64,000 bases of DNA from Mangrovibacterium marinum (lineage in GTDB: Bacteria > Bacteroidota > Bacteroidia > Bacteroidales > Prolixibacteraceae). Shown here in pieces: positions 25,445 to 34,411 of this stretch. A model generated the notes under the pieces. The model searched no databases. It was not told the origin of the DNA and saw only the letters and a program-made list of their open reading frames with translations. The translations under genes and the position numbers were made by a program. How positions within the stretch are numbered: position 1 is the first letter of the stretch; each line of letters begins with the position of its first letter. Where the stretch lies: NCBI RefSeq assembly GCF_003046625.1, contig NZ_QAAD01000003.1:186001-250000 (forward strand), read 5' to 3'.

Positions 25445-26995
25445 TTAAAGTATTATTTCCTCCATGTTCTCGTCAAAAAACTGACAATCGAGAAAAGCCA
25501 GAGAACTCACTTCTTCAACGGTTACTTTCCGTAGAAATTTCAAAGCCCATTTCTGACGCTGCGACATAAAGCCTTTGGTCAGATAGGCTGCTACATAAGG
25601 ATGAACTTTCAAAGTCAGCTTCTTCTTATTCAAATCTTTGAAGATATAATTGACCTTGTTGTCCAGTTCATCAGTAAAGAGAATCGTAGGCGTTACTTTG
25701 CCTGTACCTTTACATGTAGGACACACTTCTGCGGTTTCTACATGTTCTTCGGGCCGTACCCGCTGGCGGGTGATCTGCATCAAGCAAAACTTACTCAATG
25801 GCAAGATATTGTGCTTGGTCCGATCAACAGACATCGCCTCTTTCATGCGTTCATGAACCTTTTGCCGGTTCTCGGAATTATGCATATCGATAAAATCGAT
25901 TACGATAATTCCCCCCATGTCTCTCAACCTCACTTGTCGTGCTATCTCTTCAGCAGCAGCTAAGTTTACTTCCAGTGCATTGGTTTCCTGATCGACACCG
26001 GCTTTGGAACGGTTTCCGCTGTTCACGTCGATAACGTGAAAAGCCTCGGTGTGTTCAATAATCAGGTATGCCCCGTGTTTAAACGAAACTGTCTTTCCGA
26101 ACGACGACTTAATTTGCTTTTCGACTCCGAAGTAATCAAAAATTGGTTGTCCACCTTTGTAGTGCTTCACAATTTTTTTCTTCTCCGGGTCGATTGTACC
26201 CAGGTATTCTGCAATATCATCGGCTACTTCAGCATCATTGACAATGATGTTATTGAAGTTCGGGTTATAAATATCTCTGAGCAGAGCCGTTGTCCGATCG
26301 ATTTCCCCAATAACCAGAGACGGTGCTGATGCTTTTTTGAGTTTTTGAAACATGGTTTCAAACTTGGCAACCAGTTTTTTCAATTCCTGGTCGAGCTCAG
26401 CAACGCGCTTCCCTTCGGAAACGGTTCGGACAATCACGCCGTATTTCTTCGGCCTAATGCTTTGAATCAGCTTTTTAAGCCTGTTTTTTTCTTCGGTTGA
26501 GCTAATTTTTTGCGAAACACTTACTTTTTCGCTAAACGGCATCAACACTAAATTTCGTCCCGCTATCGAAAGTTCTGACGTTAGACGGGGGCCTTTGGTT
26601 GATATGGGTTCTTTAGCTATCTGAACCAATATATTCTGGCCTGTTTGTAATACCTCCGTAATTTTGCCTTCCTTGTTAATGTCCGGCTCGGAGTGAATTT
26701 TGGATACCGAAGAAATACGGTTTTTCTTGGAACTGGCAATTTTAAAAAACTTGTTTAAAGTTGAAAATTGCGGGCCCATGTCGAGATAATGCAAAAATGC
26801 ATCTTTTTCATAACCAACGTCGATGAAAGCAGCGTTTAAGCTCGGCATAATTTTTTTGACTTTACCTAGATAGATATCGCCAACGGCAAATTTTGCTCCG
26901 CTTTTTTCCCTTGTTAGCTCAACTAAGCGTTTGTTCTCTAATAAGGCTATAACGACTTCCGAGGGAGTGACATCAATAATTAGATCGCTACTCAC
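25445..26995 (-). CDS. rng: Ribonuclease G/E
   Basis: 516 aa, RNase G length without the long RNase E scaffold tail. An N-terminal S1 RNA-binding domain (about 35-130) includes GDIYLGKVKKIMPSLNAAFIDVG. The catalytic core has DVNSGN and IIVIDFIDM carrying the Mg-binding aspartates. The zinc-link motif CPTCKGTGK (about residue 415) joins subunits. It makes endonucleolytic cuts in rRNA precursors and mRNA. The gene follows HU and the AURKAIP1-like gene, a common Bacteroidota order. Confidence 0.95.
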   Translation of the reverse strand: MSSDLIIDVTPSEVVIALLENKRLVELTREKSGAKFAVGDIYLGKVKKIMPSLNAAFIDVGYEKDAFLHYLDMGPQFSTLNKFFKIASSKKNRISSVSKIHSEPDINKEGKITEVLQTGQNILVQIAKEPISTKGPRLTSELSIAGRNLVLMPFSEKVSVSQKISSTEEKNRLKKLIQSIRPKKYGVIVRTVSEGKRVAELDQELKKLVAKFETMFQKLKKASAPSLVIGEIDRTTALLRDIYNPNFNNIIVNDAEVADDIAEYLGTIDPEKKKIVKHYKGGQPIFDYFGVEKQIKSSFGKTVSFKHGAYLIIEHTEAFHVIDVNSGNRSKAGVDQETNALEVNLAAAEEIARQVRLRDMGGIIVIDFIDMHNSENRQKVHERMKEAMSVDRTKHNILPLSKFCLMQITRQRVRPEEHVETAEVCPTCKGTGKVTPTILFTDELDNKVNYIFKDLNKKKLTLKVHPYVAAYLTKGFMSQRQKWALKFLRKVTVEEVSSLAFLDCQFFDENMEEIIL

Positions 26996-27051
26996 AACGT
27001 TTTTTTAATTTTTAAGATCGCTCGCACGTAAAATGCAATTCGTAAAACTAA

Positions 27052-27084
27052 TTAAACCTAAAGCACGAAGCACTTTAGGTTTAA
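27052..27084. terminator. Hairpin downstream of the HU/AURKAIP1 transcript
   Basis: TTAAACCTAAAG pairs with CTTTAGGTTTAA around a 9-nt loop. It lies between the AURKAIP1-like gene and rng on the minus strand. Confidence 0.6.
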
Positions 27085-27098
27085 CCAAACAGTAACAC

Positions 27099-27119
27099 AG
27101 TTTTACCTAAAGTAAAACT
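27099..27119. terminator. Second hairpin at the AURKAIP1-like stop codon
   Basis: AGTTTTAC pairs with GTAAAACT directly after the stop codon. With the preceding hairpin it forms a tandem structure that probably ends or stabilises the small transcript. Confidence 0.5.
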
Positions 27120-27211
27120 TATTTCTTCTTCTTATGTCTGTTTTTACGTAGTCTTTTCTTACGCTTGTGCGTAGCCATCTTGTGTCTTTTTCTTTTTTTT
27201 CCGCTTGGCAT
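27119..27211 (-). CDS. AURKAIP1/COX24-domain small basic protein (putative ribosome-associated)
   Basis: 30 aa, almost entirely Lys/Arg/His, starting MPSGKKRKRHKMATHKRKKR. This is the short, highly basic AURKAIP1/COX24-like protein conserved next to HU and rng in Bacteroidota. Its mitochondrial counterpart is a small-subunit ribosomal protein (mS38), so a ribosomal role is likely but inferred. The start lies 7 nt after the HU stop, so the two genes form an operon. Confidence 0.85.
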   Translation of the reverse strand: MPSGKKRKRHKMATHKRKKRLRKNRHKKKK

Positions 27212-27218
27212 AACTTTA

Positions 27219-27503
27219 TTATTTTACTTGGTCTTTAACTTGAGATACGAACGTTTTAGCAGGCTTGAAGCTTGGAATAAAATGTTCCGGAATGATGATA
27301 GTTGTGTTTTTCGATATATTGCGTGCAGTTTTTTCAGCTCTCTTCTTAACGATGAAACTTCCGAAACCACGTAAATATACGTTTCTGCCTTCTGTCAAAG
27401 AATCCTTTACAGTTTCCATGAAAGCTTCTACTGCTTTCTGCACTGTTACCTTTTCAATGCCAGTATTCTTGCTAATTTCGTTAACAATATCTGCTTTAGT
27501 CAT
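27219..27503 (-). CDS. hup: HU-family DNA-binding protein
   Basis: 94 aa. It starts MTKADIVNEISKNTGIEKVTV and has the DNA-binding arm region LTEGRNVYLRGFGSF with KRAEKTARN. HU dimers bend and compact DNA. The gene is standard length and first in the HU-AURKAIP1 unit. It is divergent from mutY, with 129 nt between them. Confidence 0.95.
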   Translation of the reverse strand: MTKADIVNEISKNTGIEKVTVQKAVEAFMETVKDSLTEGRNVYLRGFGSFIVKKRAEKTARNISKNTTIIIPEHFIPSFKPAKTFVSQVKDQVK

Positions 27504-27599
27504 CTCTAAAATTATTTAGTTTTCAATAAATTATAAAATCGGGTCAAATGGTCTGCAAAAATAAAAATTATTTGAGAACTAGAAACAATAGAATTGAAT

Positions 27600-27607
27600 T
27601 ATTTTTG
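27600..27607 (+). promoter_or_regulatory. -7 box of mutY
   Basis: TATTTTTG matches TAnnTTTG, 26 nt before the mutY ATG. The -33 element is not clear. Confidence 0.45.
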
Positions 27608-27632
27608 CAATTCACGTAGATTCTAAATAGTT

Positions 27633-28691
27633 ATGGCGGATTTTGAGCAGATTAAAGGGCGATTACACCACTGGTACCAGGCGAACAAACGACAACTTCC
27701 CTGGCGGGAAACAACTGATCCATACTTTATATGGCTGTCGGAAGTCATTCTGCAACAGACCCGAATCGACCAGGGACTTGCCTATTTCAGGCGATTTACC
27801 GAGCATTATCCCAATGTGAAACTTTTAGCCAACGCATCGGAAGACGAAGTTCTGAAACTGTGGCAAGGACTGGGCTACTACTCGCGTGCCCGCAACCTGC
27901 ACCAGGCGGCAAAAACCATAGCTCAGCAGATGAACGGAAATTTTCCCGACACCTATAATAATATAATAGCGCTGAAAGGCGTCGGCGAATACACGGCAGC
28001 AGCAATCGCTTCAATCAGTTTTAACTTACCCCACGCCGTGGTTGACGGGAATGTGTTTCGCGTTTTGGCACGTCTTTTTGGTATCGACACACCCATTGAC
28101 AGCACTGCTGGCAAAAAGCTCTTCGGGGAACTGGCCGCCGAGCTACTGGATCACCACCATCCCGGACTGCACAACCAGGCCATGATGGAGTTTGGAGCCC
28201 TGCAATGCACACCTAAAAACCCCAATTGCACCAATTGCATCCTCAACGATTGCTGCATCGCCCTACAGGAAAGCAAGATCGACAAACTGCCCGTAAAGCA
28301 GGGAAAAATTAAAATCCGACACCGCTATTTTAATTATATTGTACTTACAGACGATCGCCACAGCTACTTGCAAAAACGAACCGGGAACGACATCTGGAAA
28401 AACCTCTTCGAATTTCCCTTGGTTGAAGCCGGGGAGAAAACCGAAATTGACCAGGTTTTAAAACAGCTCGATCAACTGGGAATACCTACTGAAAGTCAAA
28501 TTCTCTCGGTAAGCAACTGGCAAAAACAGGTTCTGAGCCACCAACACATCCACTACCGTTTTATACAGCTTGAACAAACAAGCCCTAAAACAGATCGAAG
28601 CAATTTAATACGGGTGGATCAAAAAGATATTTTTAAATTTGCTGTTCCCAAACCAATCGAGCAAAAGCTTGCTCAATTGGAATGGATTTAG
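27633..28691 (+). CDS. mutY: A/G-specific adenine glycosylase MutY
   Basis: 352 aa. It removes adenine paired with 8-oxoguanine. The helix-hairpin-helix LKGVGEYTAAAIASI with catalytic Asp in VVDGNVFRVLARLFG is intact, and EVILQQTR lies near residue 40. The four Fe-S cysteines follow the C-x6-C-x2-C-x5-C pattern (CTPKNPNCTNCILNDCC). A C-terminal NUDIX-like domain that recognises 8-oxoG starts at about residue 230. It heads the conserved Bacteroidota order mutY-ssb-gldE-gldD. Confidence 0.96.
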   Translation: MADFEQIKGRLHHWYQANKRQLPWRETTDPYFIWLSEVILQQTRIDQGLAYFRRFTEHYPNVKLLANASEDEVLKLWQGLGYYSRARNLHQAAKTIAQQMNGNFPDTYNNIIALKGVGEYTAAAIASISFNLPHAVVDGNVFRVLARLFGIDTPIDSTAGKKLFGELAAELLDHHHPGLHNQAMMEFGALQCTPKNPNCTNCILNDCCIALQESKIDKLPVKQGKIKIRHRYFNYIVLTDDRHSYLQKRTGNDIWKNLFEFPLVEAGEKTEIDQVLKQLDQLGIPTESQILSVSNWQKQVLSHQHIHYRFIQLEQTSPKTDRSNLIRVDQKDIFKFAVPKPIEQKLAQLEWI

Positions 28692-28818
28692 TTCGTTCGT
28701 ATAGTGAAAGTTGCATTTCGTCACGAAAACCATATCGTTCGTAAAATAGTGCTTACTGTATTCATCAGATAATCACGAAATTTCGTAACTTGGATCTTAT
28801 TAACTTAAATTATGAAGC

Positions 28819-29253
28819 ATGTCTGTAAATAAAGTTATTTTAATTGGAAACGTAGGACAAGATCCTGAAGTAAAACATTTAGACAAAGACGTTACTGTTG
28901 CCAGATTTCCTTTGGCAACATCGGAAAGCTACACGGCCAAAAACGGCGAAAAAGTGACGGCCACCGAGTGGCACAACATTGTGGTGTGGCGTGGATTGGC
29001 AAAAGTAGTCGAACAATACGTTCATAAAGGAGATAAATTGTATCTTGAGGGCCGCATCCGCACCCGTTCGTGGGATGATAAGGATGGCAACAAACGCTAT
29101 ACAACTGAAATCAATGTTGACAACATGGAAATGTTAACGCCCAAAGGACAGTCAACCGGGGCACAGCAAACTTCAGCACCAAGCAATCAACAGGCAGCAT
29201 CGGTTAGCGAACCCGATTTTAGTTCGTCAGACGAAGATGACTTGCCATTTTAG
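28819..29253 (+). CDS. ssb: Single-stranded DNA-binding protein
   Basis: 144 aa. An OB-fold occupies residues 1-105 (starting MSVNKVILIGNVGQDPEVK), followed by a Gln/Ser-rich linker and the acidic tip DEDDLPF that binds partner proteins. It is required for replication and repair. 20 nt separate it from gldE. Confidence 0.97.
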   Translation: MSVNKVILIGNVGQDPEVKHLDKDVTVARFPLATSESYTAKNGEKVTATEWHNIVVWRGLAKVVEQYVHKGDKLYLEGRIRTRSWDDKDGNKRYTTEINVDNMEMLTPKGQSTGAQQTSAPSNQQAASVSEPDFSSSDEDDLPF

Positions 29254-29272
29254 TAACAAAAATTTGAACTAA

Positions 29273-30592
29273 TTGGAAACAGACCCATTACCTCATTTGC
29301 TATCTCTGTCGGGGGAGGTGTATTTTCTCCCCTTGACAGGATCTGCTGTTATCAGCCTCCTGTTTATTATTTTGCTCTTGATTTCGTCGGCCTTAATTTC
29401 AGGCTCCGAAGTGGCTTATTTTTCACTAAGCCCCAAGGATCGTCAGAAGTTGAGCAGTCATAAAGAACGAAAGAGCCATTACATTCTGCACAATCTGGAA
29501 AATCCGGAAAAACTGCTGGCAACCATTTTAGTAGCCAACAATTTTATCAATGTCGGCATCGTCATCCTCTCCTCTTATGCAACGGATGCGATGATCGATT
29601 TTTCGAAAGCCCAAACCATCGGTTTTATTTTCCAGATCATTGTTATCACCTTTTTCCTGTTGCTGTTTGGCGAAATCATCCCCAAGGTTTATGCAACACG
29701 CTATTCGTTACGTGTTGCGCGGGTGATGGCCATTCCGCTTTACATTCTGGAGCGCATCTTCCGACCTATCAATGCCATTCTGATTTTTTCGACTTCGTTT
29801 GTCAACAAACGGATGCAGAAGCATTCGCAAAACATATCGGTTGACGAGCTGTCGCAAGCCCTCGAGCTTACAGCCGACCACGAGATCTCGGAAGACAAAG
29901 ACATCCTGGAGGGAATCGTCAAATTTGGGCACAAGAATGCGGTCGAAATTATGCGCCCCCGGGTTGATGTGGATGCCATCGAGTTGAAAGAATCCTTTTC
30001 GGATGTCATCAAACTGATCAACGAGTCGGGTTATTCGCGCATCCCGGTCTTTGCCGAAACCTTCGACAACATCCGGGGCATTTTGTACATTAAGGACATC
30101 CTGCCCTACATTCATAGCGGCGAAAATTTTCGCTGGCAATCCATCATCCGTCCTCCCTTTTATGTGCCCGAAACAAAGAAAATTGACGACTTGCTGGAAG
30201 ATTTTCAGAAAAACAAAGTACACATGGCCATCGTTGTGGACGAGTACGGCGGTAGTTCGGGTATTGTAACACTGGAAGACATTCTGGAAGAAATTGTTGG
30301 TGAAATTGCCGACGAATTTGATGAAGAAGAAAAGTACTTCACCAAAATTAACGACACCACCTACCTGTTTGACGGGAAAATACTGCTGAACGATTTTTAC
30401 AAGATCACCGGCATCAACGAGCATACCTTCGATGCGCATAAAGGAGATGCTGATACCCTGGCCGGACTCATCCTTGAATTGAAAGGAGAAATTCCGGCCT
30501 TAAATGAAAAAATCACCTGCGAGAATTTTATCTTTTCGATCGATAGTGTTGATAACCGACGTATCAAAAAAATCAAGGTGGAAATTAAGTGA
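29273..30592 (+). CDS. gldE: GldE, gliding-motility-associated CBS/CorC-type membrane protein
   Basis: 439 aa. Four hydrophobic helices of the CNNM/DUF21 domain (about 20-200) are followed by paired CBS domains (about 215-335, including MRPRVDVDAIELKES and GYSRIPVFAE) and a CorC/HlyC C-terminal domain (about 350-439). The only usable start is a TTG 20 nt after ssb. GldE is linked genetically to GldD in Bacteroidota gliding and type IX secretion. The CNNM fold suggests ion-dependent membrane function. The stop overlaps the gldD open frame. Confidence 0.92.
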   Translation: METDPLPHLLSLSGEVYFLPLTGSAVISLLFIILLLISSALISGSEVAYFSLSPKDRQKLSSHKERKSHYILHNLENPEKLLATILVANNFINVGIVILSSYATDAMIDFSKAQTIGFIFQIIVITFFLLLFGEIIPKVYATRYSLRVARVMAIPLYILERIFRPINAILIFSTSFVNKRMQKHSQNISVDELSQALELTADHEISEDKDILEGIVKFGHKNAVEIMRPRVDVDAIELKESFSDVIKLINESGYSRIPVFAETFDNIRGILYIKDILPYIHSGENFRWQSIIRPPFYVPETKKIDDLLEDFQKNKVHMAIVVDEYGGSSGIVTLEDILEEIVGEIADEFDEEEKYFTKINDTTYLFDGKILLNDFYKITGINEHTFDAHKGDADTLAGLILELKGEIPALNEKITCENFIFSIDSVDNRRIKKIKVEIK

Positions 30593-30609
30593 ACAACAGC
30601 CCGAACTGC

Positions 30610-31179
30610 ATGAAAAAACTGATTTTATTTCTGACAATTGCGCTGCTCTGTTATGCTTGCGGCGAGAGCTATATGCCCAAACCACGAGGCTACTTCAGGA
30701 TCAGCTTCCCCGAGAAATCCTATCACCCGCTTAGCGCAAAACTCCCCTACTCGTTTGACCTGGCTGATTACTCGACAATACAGTTTACCCACGACCGCAA
30801 AACCGGCGACGAGTGGGTTAACCTGGTAACGCCCGCCAACAAAGCTGATGTTCACCTCACTTATGTCCGCTTGAATGGCAATCTCAACACCCATATCGAG
30901 GAATCGCGCAAACTGGCTTACGACCACACTATTAAAGCCGACGCCATCAACGAGCAACTCTACCTGGATCCGGCAAACAACGTTTACGGAACCATTTATC
31001 ACATTGAAGGAAATGCGGCTTCTCCGCTTCAGTTCTACCTGACCGACAGCACCCAACACTTTCTGCGGGGCGCTTTTTACATTCGTGAAATTCCGAATAT
31101 CGACAGCATTCAACCTGTTATTGATTTTCTGGAGCCCGACCTGATCCACCTGATTGAGACTTTCCGCTGGAAAGAATAG
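30610..31179 (+). CDS. gldD: Gliding motility lipoprotein GldD
   Basis: 189 aa from ATG 30610 (an upstream GTG gives no signal sequence). The lipobox is LLCYAC (Cys about residue 15), followed by the family signature YMPKPRGYFRISFPEKSY. It is required for gliding/T9SS assembly in flavobacteria, with an exact role unknown. It sits directly behind gldE and is probably co-transcribed with it. Confidence 0.92.
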   Translation: MKKLILFLTIALLCYACGESYMPKPRGYFRISFPEKSYHPLSAKLPYSFDLADYSTIQFTHDRKTGDEWVNLVTPANKADVHLTYVRLNGNLNTHIEESRKLAYDHTIKADAINEQLYLDPANNVYGTIYHIEGNAASPLQFYLTDSTQHFLRGAFYIREIPNIDSIQPVIDFLEPDLIHLIETFRWKE

Positions 31180-31224
31180 CTTAACCAGTGCCATACAAAC
31201 CGGCGCATAAAAAACAGTTGTCCC

Positions 31225-31854
31225 ATGCCTTTAATTCAAGATACTGAAACGCAGAATGGCCTTCTACTGCTTTGGGAAATCACCGAAAGCCTCGAGCAAC
31301 TGAAACAGTTGGCCTCGGCTTTTTTAAGTAGCCCGGCCTTTCAGCTCATTCGTCATCCCAAACGCCAAAAGGAATGGCTGGCCGTTCGCTTACTTCAACA
31401 AGCGGCTAATTGCGGCCAACAGCAATTTCGTTATACCGATCATGGGCAACCCTGCATCGATCATCCACATTATCATTCGGTTTCCATCAGCCACTCGGCC
31501 AATTTAGTCGGTTTGTTTTTACACCGCGACAGCATGACCGGACTCGATATTGAATCGGAAAACAGAAACTTCCGGCGCGTACAGAGCAAATACCTGAGTG
31601 AGCAGGAACTTTGCCTGGCCGAATCGATGGATAATGGGCACGGATGGTGTTGGTGCATTAAGGAGGCGGCCTACAAAGCTGCCGGCATTCCCGGGCTTGG
31701 CTTTCGAGACCAGATTCACATTTACCGCCACGCAAGCGGCGAGCTCGGCGTACGAGTACAGGCTGGATCACATCCGGACTTCGATGTACACCGGGAAAAA
31801 CGAGCCAACCAACTGATTGTCTACCTTACCATTCGTCCGGCAAGCCCGGTATAA
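31225..31854 (+). CDS. 4'-phosphopantetheinyl transferase (Sfp-type)
   Basis: 209 aa. It transfers phosphopantetheine from CoA to carrier proteins. The signature motifs are VSISHSANLVG, MTGLDIESENR (Mg-binding Asp and Glu) and WCIKEAAYKAAG. Length and motif order match the Sfp superfamily. It lies 45 nt behind gldD, probably in the same transcription unit, as in relatives. Its carrier protein is not encoded nearby. Confidence 0.88.
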   Translation: MPLIQDTETQNGLLLLWEITESLEQLKQLASAFLSSPAFQLIRHPKRQKEWLAVRLLQQAANCGQQQFRYTDHGQPCIDHPHYHSVSISHSANLVGLFLHRDSMTGLDIESENRNFRRVQSKYLSEQELCLAESMDNGHGWCWCIKEAAYKAAGIPGLGFRDQIHIYRHASGELGVRVQAGSHPDFDVHREKRANQLIVYLTIRPASPV

Positions 31855-31888
31855 TCGCCCGGCCGGCAAACATTGCCCGCCAATAACT

Positions 31889-31920
31889 GTTTTAGGTCAC
31901 AAACTGATTTGCTATTTTTG
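31889..31920 (+). promoter_or_regulatory. Promoter of zwf
   Basis: -7 box TATTTTTG (31913-31920) with a TTTT-containing -33 region about 19 nt upstream. It lies inside the longer open frame, supporting the ATG at 31990 over the upstream start. Confidence 0.55.
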
Positions 31921-31989
31921 GGCATGGTCTGCATGGCCTCAAACGGATTACTGCAAGTTAAACCGTACAGAACAGATAAACTGAAAATC

Positions 31990-33501
31990 ATGAGTCAAAC
32001 AGAATCTCAAATATTAGTCATCTTCGGAGCTTCCGGAGATCTTACAAAACGAAAACTGATACCTGCTCTCTACGAGCTGTATCTGCGCAATTTCTTACCC
32101 CAAAAGTTTGCCGTGCTCGGTGTTAGCCGCACCAACCTGTCGGATGAAGACTTTCGGGACAAAATGACCGAGTTTTTACCTTCTGCTGAAGAACAAAAAG
32201 CTCAGGTGAACGACTTTTTGGATAAGCTGTATTACCAGCCGCTGGCCACCGACGATGCCTACGACTACCCGATTCTGCGCGATCGCCTGACCACGCTGGC
32301 CAAGCAAAATACAATTGCTGAGAATTTCATCTTTTACCTGTCCACTCCCCCAAAGTTATACGATGTCATTCCGGCCAACCTGGCCAGTGTCGATTTAAAC
32401 CAAACCGCCGATGGATTCCGAAGGTTGATCATCGAAAAACCCTTTGGCACCGACCTGGAGTCGGCCAAACGGCTGAATAAAAAATTACTGGATTATTTCG
32501 AAGAAGAACAAATTTACCGCATCGACCACTACCTGGGCAAAGAATCGGTGCAGAATATGCTGGTAACCCGTTTTGCCAACGGCATTTTCGAACCCATCTG
32601 GAATCATAATTTCATTGAACGGGTTGAAATTACCTCGGCCGAAGCATTGGGTGTAGAGGAACGCGGTGGTTATTACGACAACTCGGGAGCTATGCGCGAC
32701 ATGGTTCAGAACCACCTGATGCAGATGGTTGGAATGGTTGCCATGGAGCCCCCCGTGGTGATTGAGGCCGATGCGATCCGGAACGAGGTGCTGAAAGTAT
32801 TCCAGTCCTTGCGCCCCATCAGCGAAGAAGACGTTGTTAACAACGTAATTCGCGGTCAGTATATTGAATCGCACATAAAGGGTGAAGCCGTAAAAGGATA
32901 TCGCGATGAAAAGGGCGTAAATCCCGAAAGCCGCACGGAAACCTTCTTTGCCATGAAATTTTTCATCGACAACTGGCGCTGGAGCGGTGTTCCCTTTTAC
33001 ATCCGTACCGGGAAAAAGCTCCCCACCCGGGTAACCGAAGTGGTCATTCACTTTAAAAAGACTCCGCACCACCTGTTTGGCAACCTTGCCGACGACCAGC
33101 ATTCGCATAATCAACTGGTTATCCGCATACAACCCGACGAAGGAATCCTGCTTAAGTTTGGCATGAAAGTTCCGGGGGCAGGTTTTAACGTACAAACCGT
33201 CAATATGGATTTCCACTACGACGAATTGCGCAATGTTCATCTTCCGGCAGCTTACGAACGCCTGTTGCTGGACTGTATGCAGGGCGACGCAACGCTTTAT
33301 TCACGTGGAGACGCTGTTGTTAAAGCCTGGGAATTTGTGCAACCCATTCTGAACGCTTGGGCTAACAACCCCGAAATCCCCGTTTATGGCTATCCGGCCG
33401 GAACATGGGGACCCGATGTGGCCGATCAGCTCATCGAGAACGGCACTTGGCGTTACCCCTGCAAAAACCTATCGAACGACGGAAATTACTGCGAACTTTA
33501 A
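31990..33501 (+). CDS. zwf: Glucose-6-phosphate 1-dehydrogenase
   Basis: 503 aa from ATG 31990. The frame opens 39 codons earlier, but a promoter lies inside that extension and the family starts just before the Rossmann motif. NADP motif GASGDLTKRKLIPALYELY; active-site motif RIDHYLGKE with catalytic His; IIEKPFGTDLESAK upstream of it. It is the first oxidative pentose phosphate step (glucose-6-phosphate to 6-phosphogluconolactone, NADPH). pgl follows 45 nt downstream. No gnd gene is present in the window. Confidence 0.96.
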   Translation: MSQTESQILVIFGASGDLTKRKLIPALYELYLRNFLPQKFAVLGVSRTNLSDEDFRDKMTEFLPSAEEQKAQVNDFLDKLYYQPLATDDAYDYPILRDRLTTLAKQNTIAENFIFYLSTPPKLYDVIPANLASVDLNQTADGFRRLIIEKPFGTDLESAKRLNKKLLDYFEEEQIYRIDHYLGKESVQNMLVTRFANGIFEPIWNHNFIERVEITSAEALGVEERGGYYDNSGAMRDMVQNHLMQMVGMVAMEPPVVIEADAIRNEVLKVFQSLRPISEEDVVNNVIRGQYIESHIKGEAVKGYRDEKGVNPESRTETFFAMKFFIDNWRWSGVPFYIRTGKKLPTRVTEVVIHFKKTPHHLFGNLADDQHSHNQLVIRIQPDEGILLKFGMKVPGAGFNVQTVNMDFHYDELRNVHLPAAYERLLLDCMQGDATLYSRGDAVVKAWEFVQPILNAWANNPEIPVYGYPAGTWGPDVADQLIENGTWRYPCKNLSNDGNYCEL

Positions 33502-33508
33502 CACAAAC

Positions 33509-33530
33509 AAGCCGATCAATTGATCGGCTT
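33509..33530. other. Perfect 22-bp palindrome between zwf and pgl
   Basis: GCCGATCAATTGATCGGC and two flanking A/T pairs make a perfect inverted repeat 7 nt after the zwf stop. A hairpin may partly terminate transcription, lowering pgl relative to zwf, or it may be an RNA processing site. There is no T-tract, so it is a weak terminator. Confidence 0.5.
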
Positions 33531-33546
33531 TCAGGAACAACAACCC

Positions 33547-34278
33547 ATGCAAACAAAAAAAATTAAAATATACGACAACAGCCTGGCCGTTGCCCGGGCC
33601 TTTGCCACCGATCTTTACCTGTTGGCTACAAAAGCTGCCCAGCCCGTACACATTGCCCTGTCCGGCGGTTCGACTCCTGCCCTGCTGTTTGATGTGCTGG
33701 CGGAGCAATATGCAGCAAAAATGCCCTGGCATAAAATTCATTTTTGGTGGGGCGACGAACGTTGCGTAGCCCCTACCGACGAACAAAGCAACTACAAAAT
33801 GACCAGCGATCATTTGCTCAGCCGGATAACGATGCCCGCTGAAAATATTCACCGGGTAAAAGGCGAATGGGAGCCCCGGCAGGCCAACCAGGAATATATA
33901 GCCGAAATTAACCAGTGGCTTCCCAAAACAAACGGATGGCCAGTCTTCGATCTGATCATTCTTGGAATGGGTAATGACGGGCACACCGCCTCAATCTTCC
34001 CGCATGAAATTCATCTGCTGAATGCCCCCGAAATTTGTGCAGTAGCCACGCACCCCGAATCGGGACAAAAGCGCGTAAGCCTGACCGGAAAGGTGATTAA
34101 CAATGCCAAAGAAGTCTGTTTTCTGGTGACCGGCAAATCGAAAACAGCCCGCGTCGATGAAATTTTCAATCAACGCGAAGGTTATCTCAAACTGCCCTCC
34201 AGCTATATTCAACCCGTACAGGGACAGTTGACCTTCTATTTTGACAAAGAAGCCGCCAGCGCTATAAAGGCAAACTAA
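33547..34278 (+). CDS. pgl: 6-phosphogluconolactonase
   Basis: 243 aa from ATG 33547. It hydrolyses 6-phosphogluconolactone. DevB/NagB-fold motifs: IALSGGSTPALLFDVL, FWWGDERCVAPTDEQSNY and LGMGNDGHTASIFP. It is co-transcribed with zwf, separated by a hairpin-forming palindrome. Confidence 0.95.
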   Translation: MQTKKIKIYDNSLAVARAFATDLYLLATKAAQPVHIALSGGSTPALLFDVLAEQYAAKMPWHKIHFWWGDERCVAPTDEQSNYKMTSDHLLSRITMPAENIHRVKGEWEPRQANQEYIAEINQWLPKTNGWPVFDLIILGMGNDGHTASIFPHEIHLLNAPEICAVATHPESGQKRVSLTGKVINNAKEVCFLVTGKSKTARVDEIFNQREGYLKLPSSYIQPVQGQLTFYFDKEAASAIKAN

Positions 34279-34411
34279 ACCCGACTGGCTGCCTGCCGCC
34301 GGCACCAATACAAACTTGCCATTTGTACCGGCACTAAAACAGGCCCAATCAGCAAGCCAGACCGCCGCCGTGGCAAGCTATTGTCCACGGTTGGCTTTAA
34401 GGCAGTCACCA

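Noticed and set aside
29708-30439. 243-codon minus-strand frame inside gldE
   Set aside because: Antisense shadow of the well-supported gldE gene; no domain is recognisable.
32485-33240. 251-codon minus-strand frame inside zwf
   Set aside because: Antisense shadow of zwf, which has all catalytic motifs.
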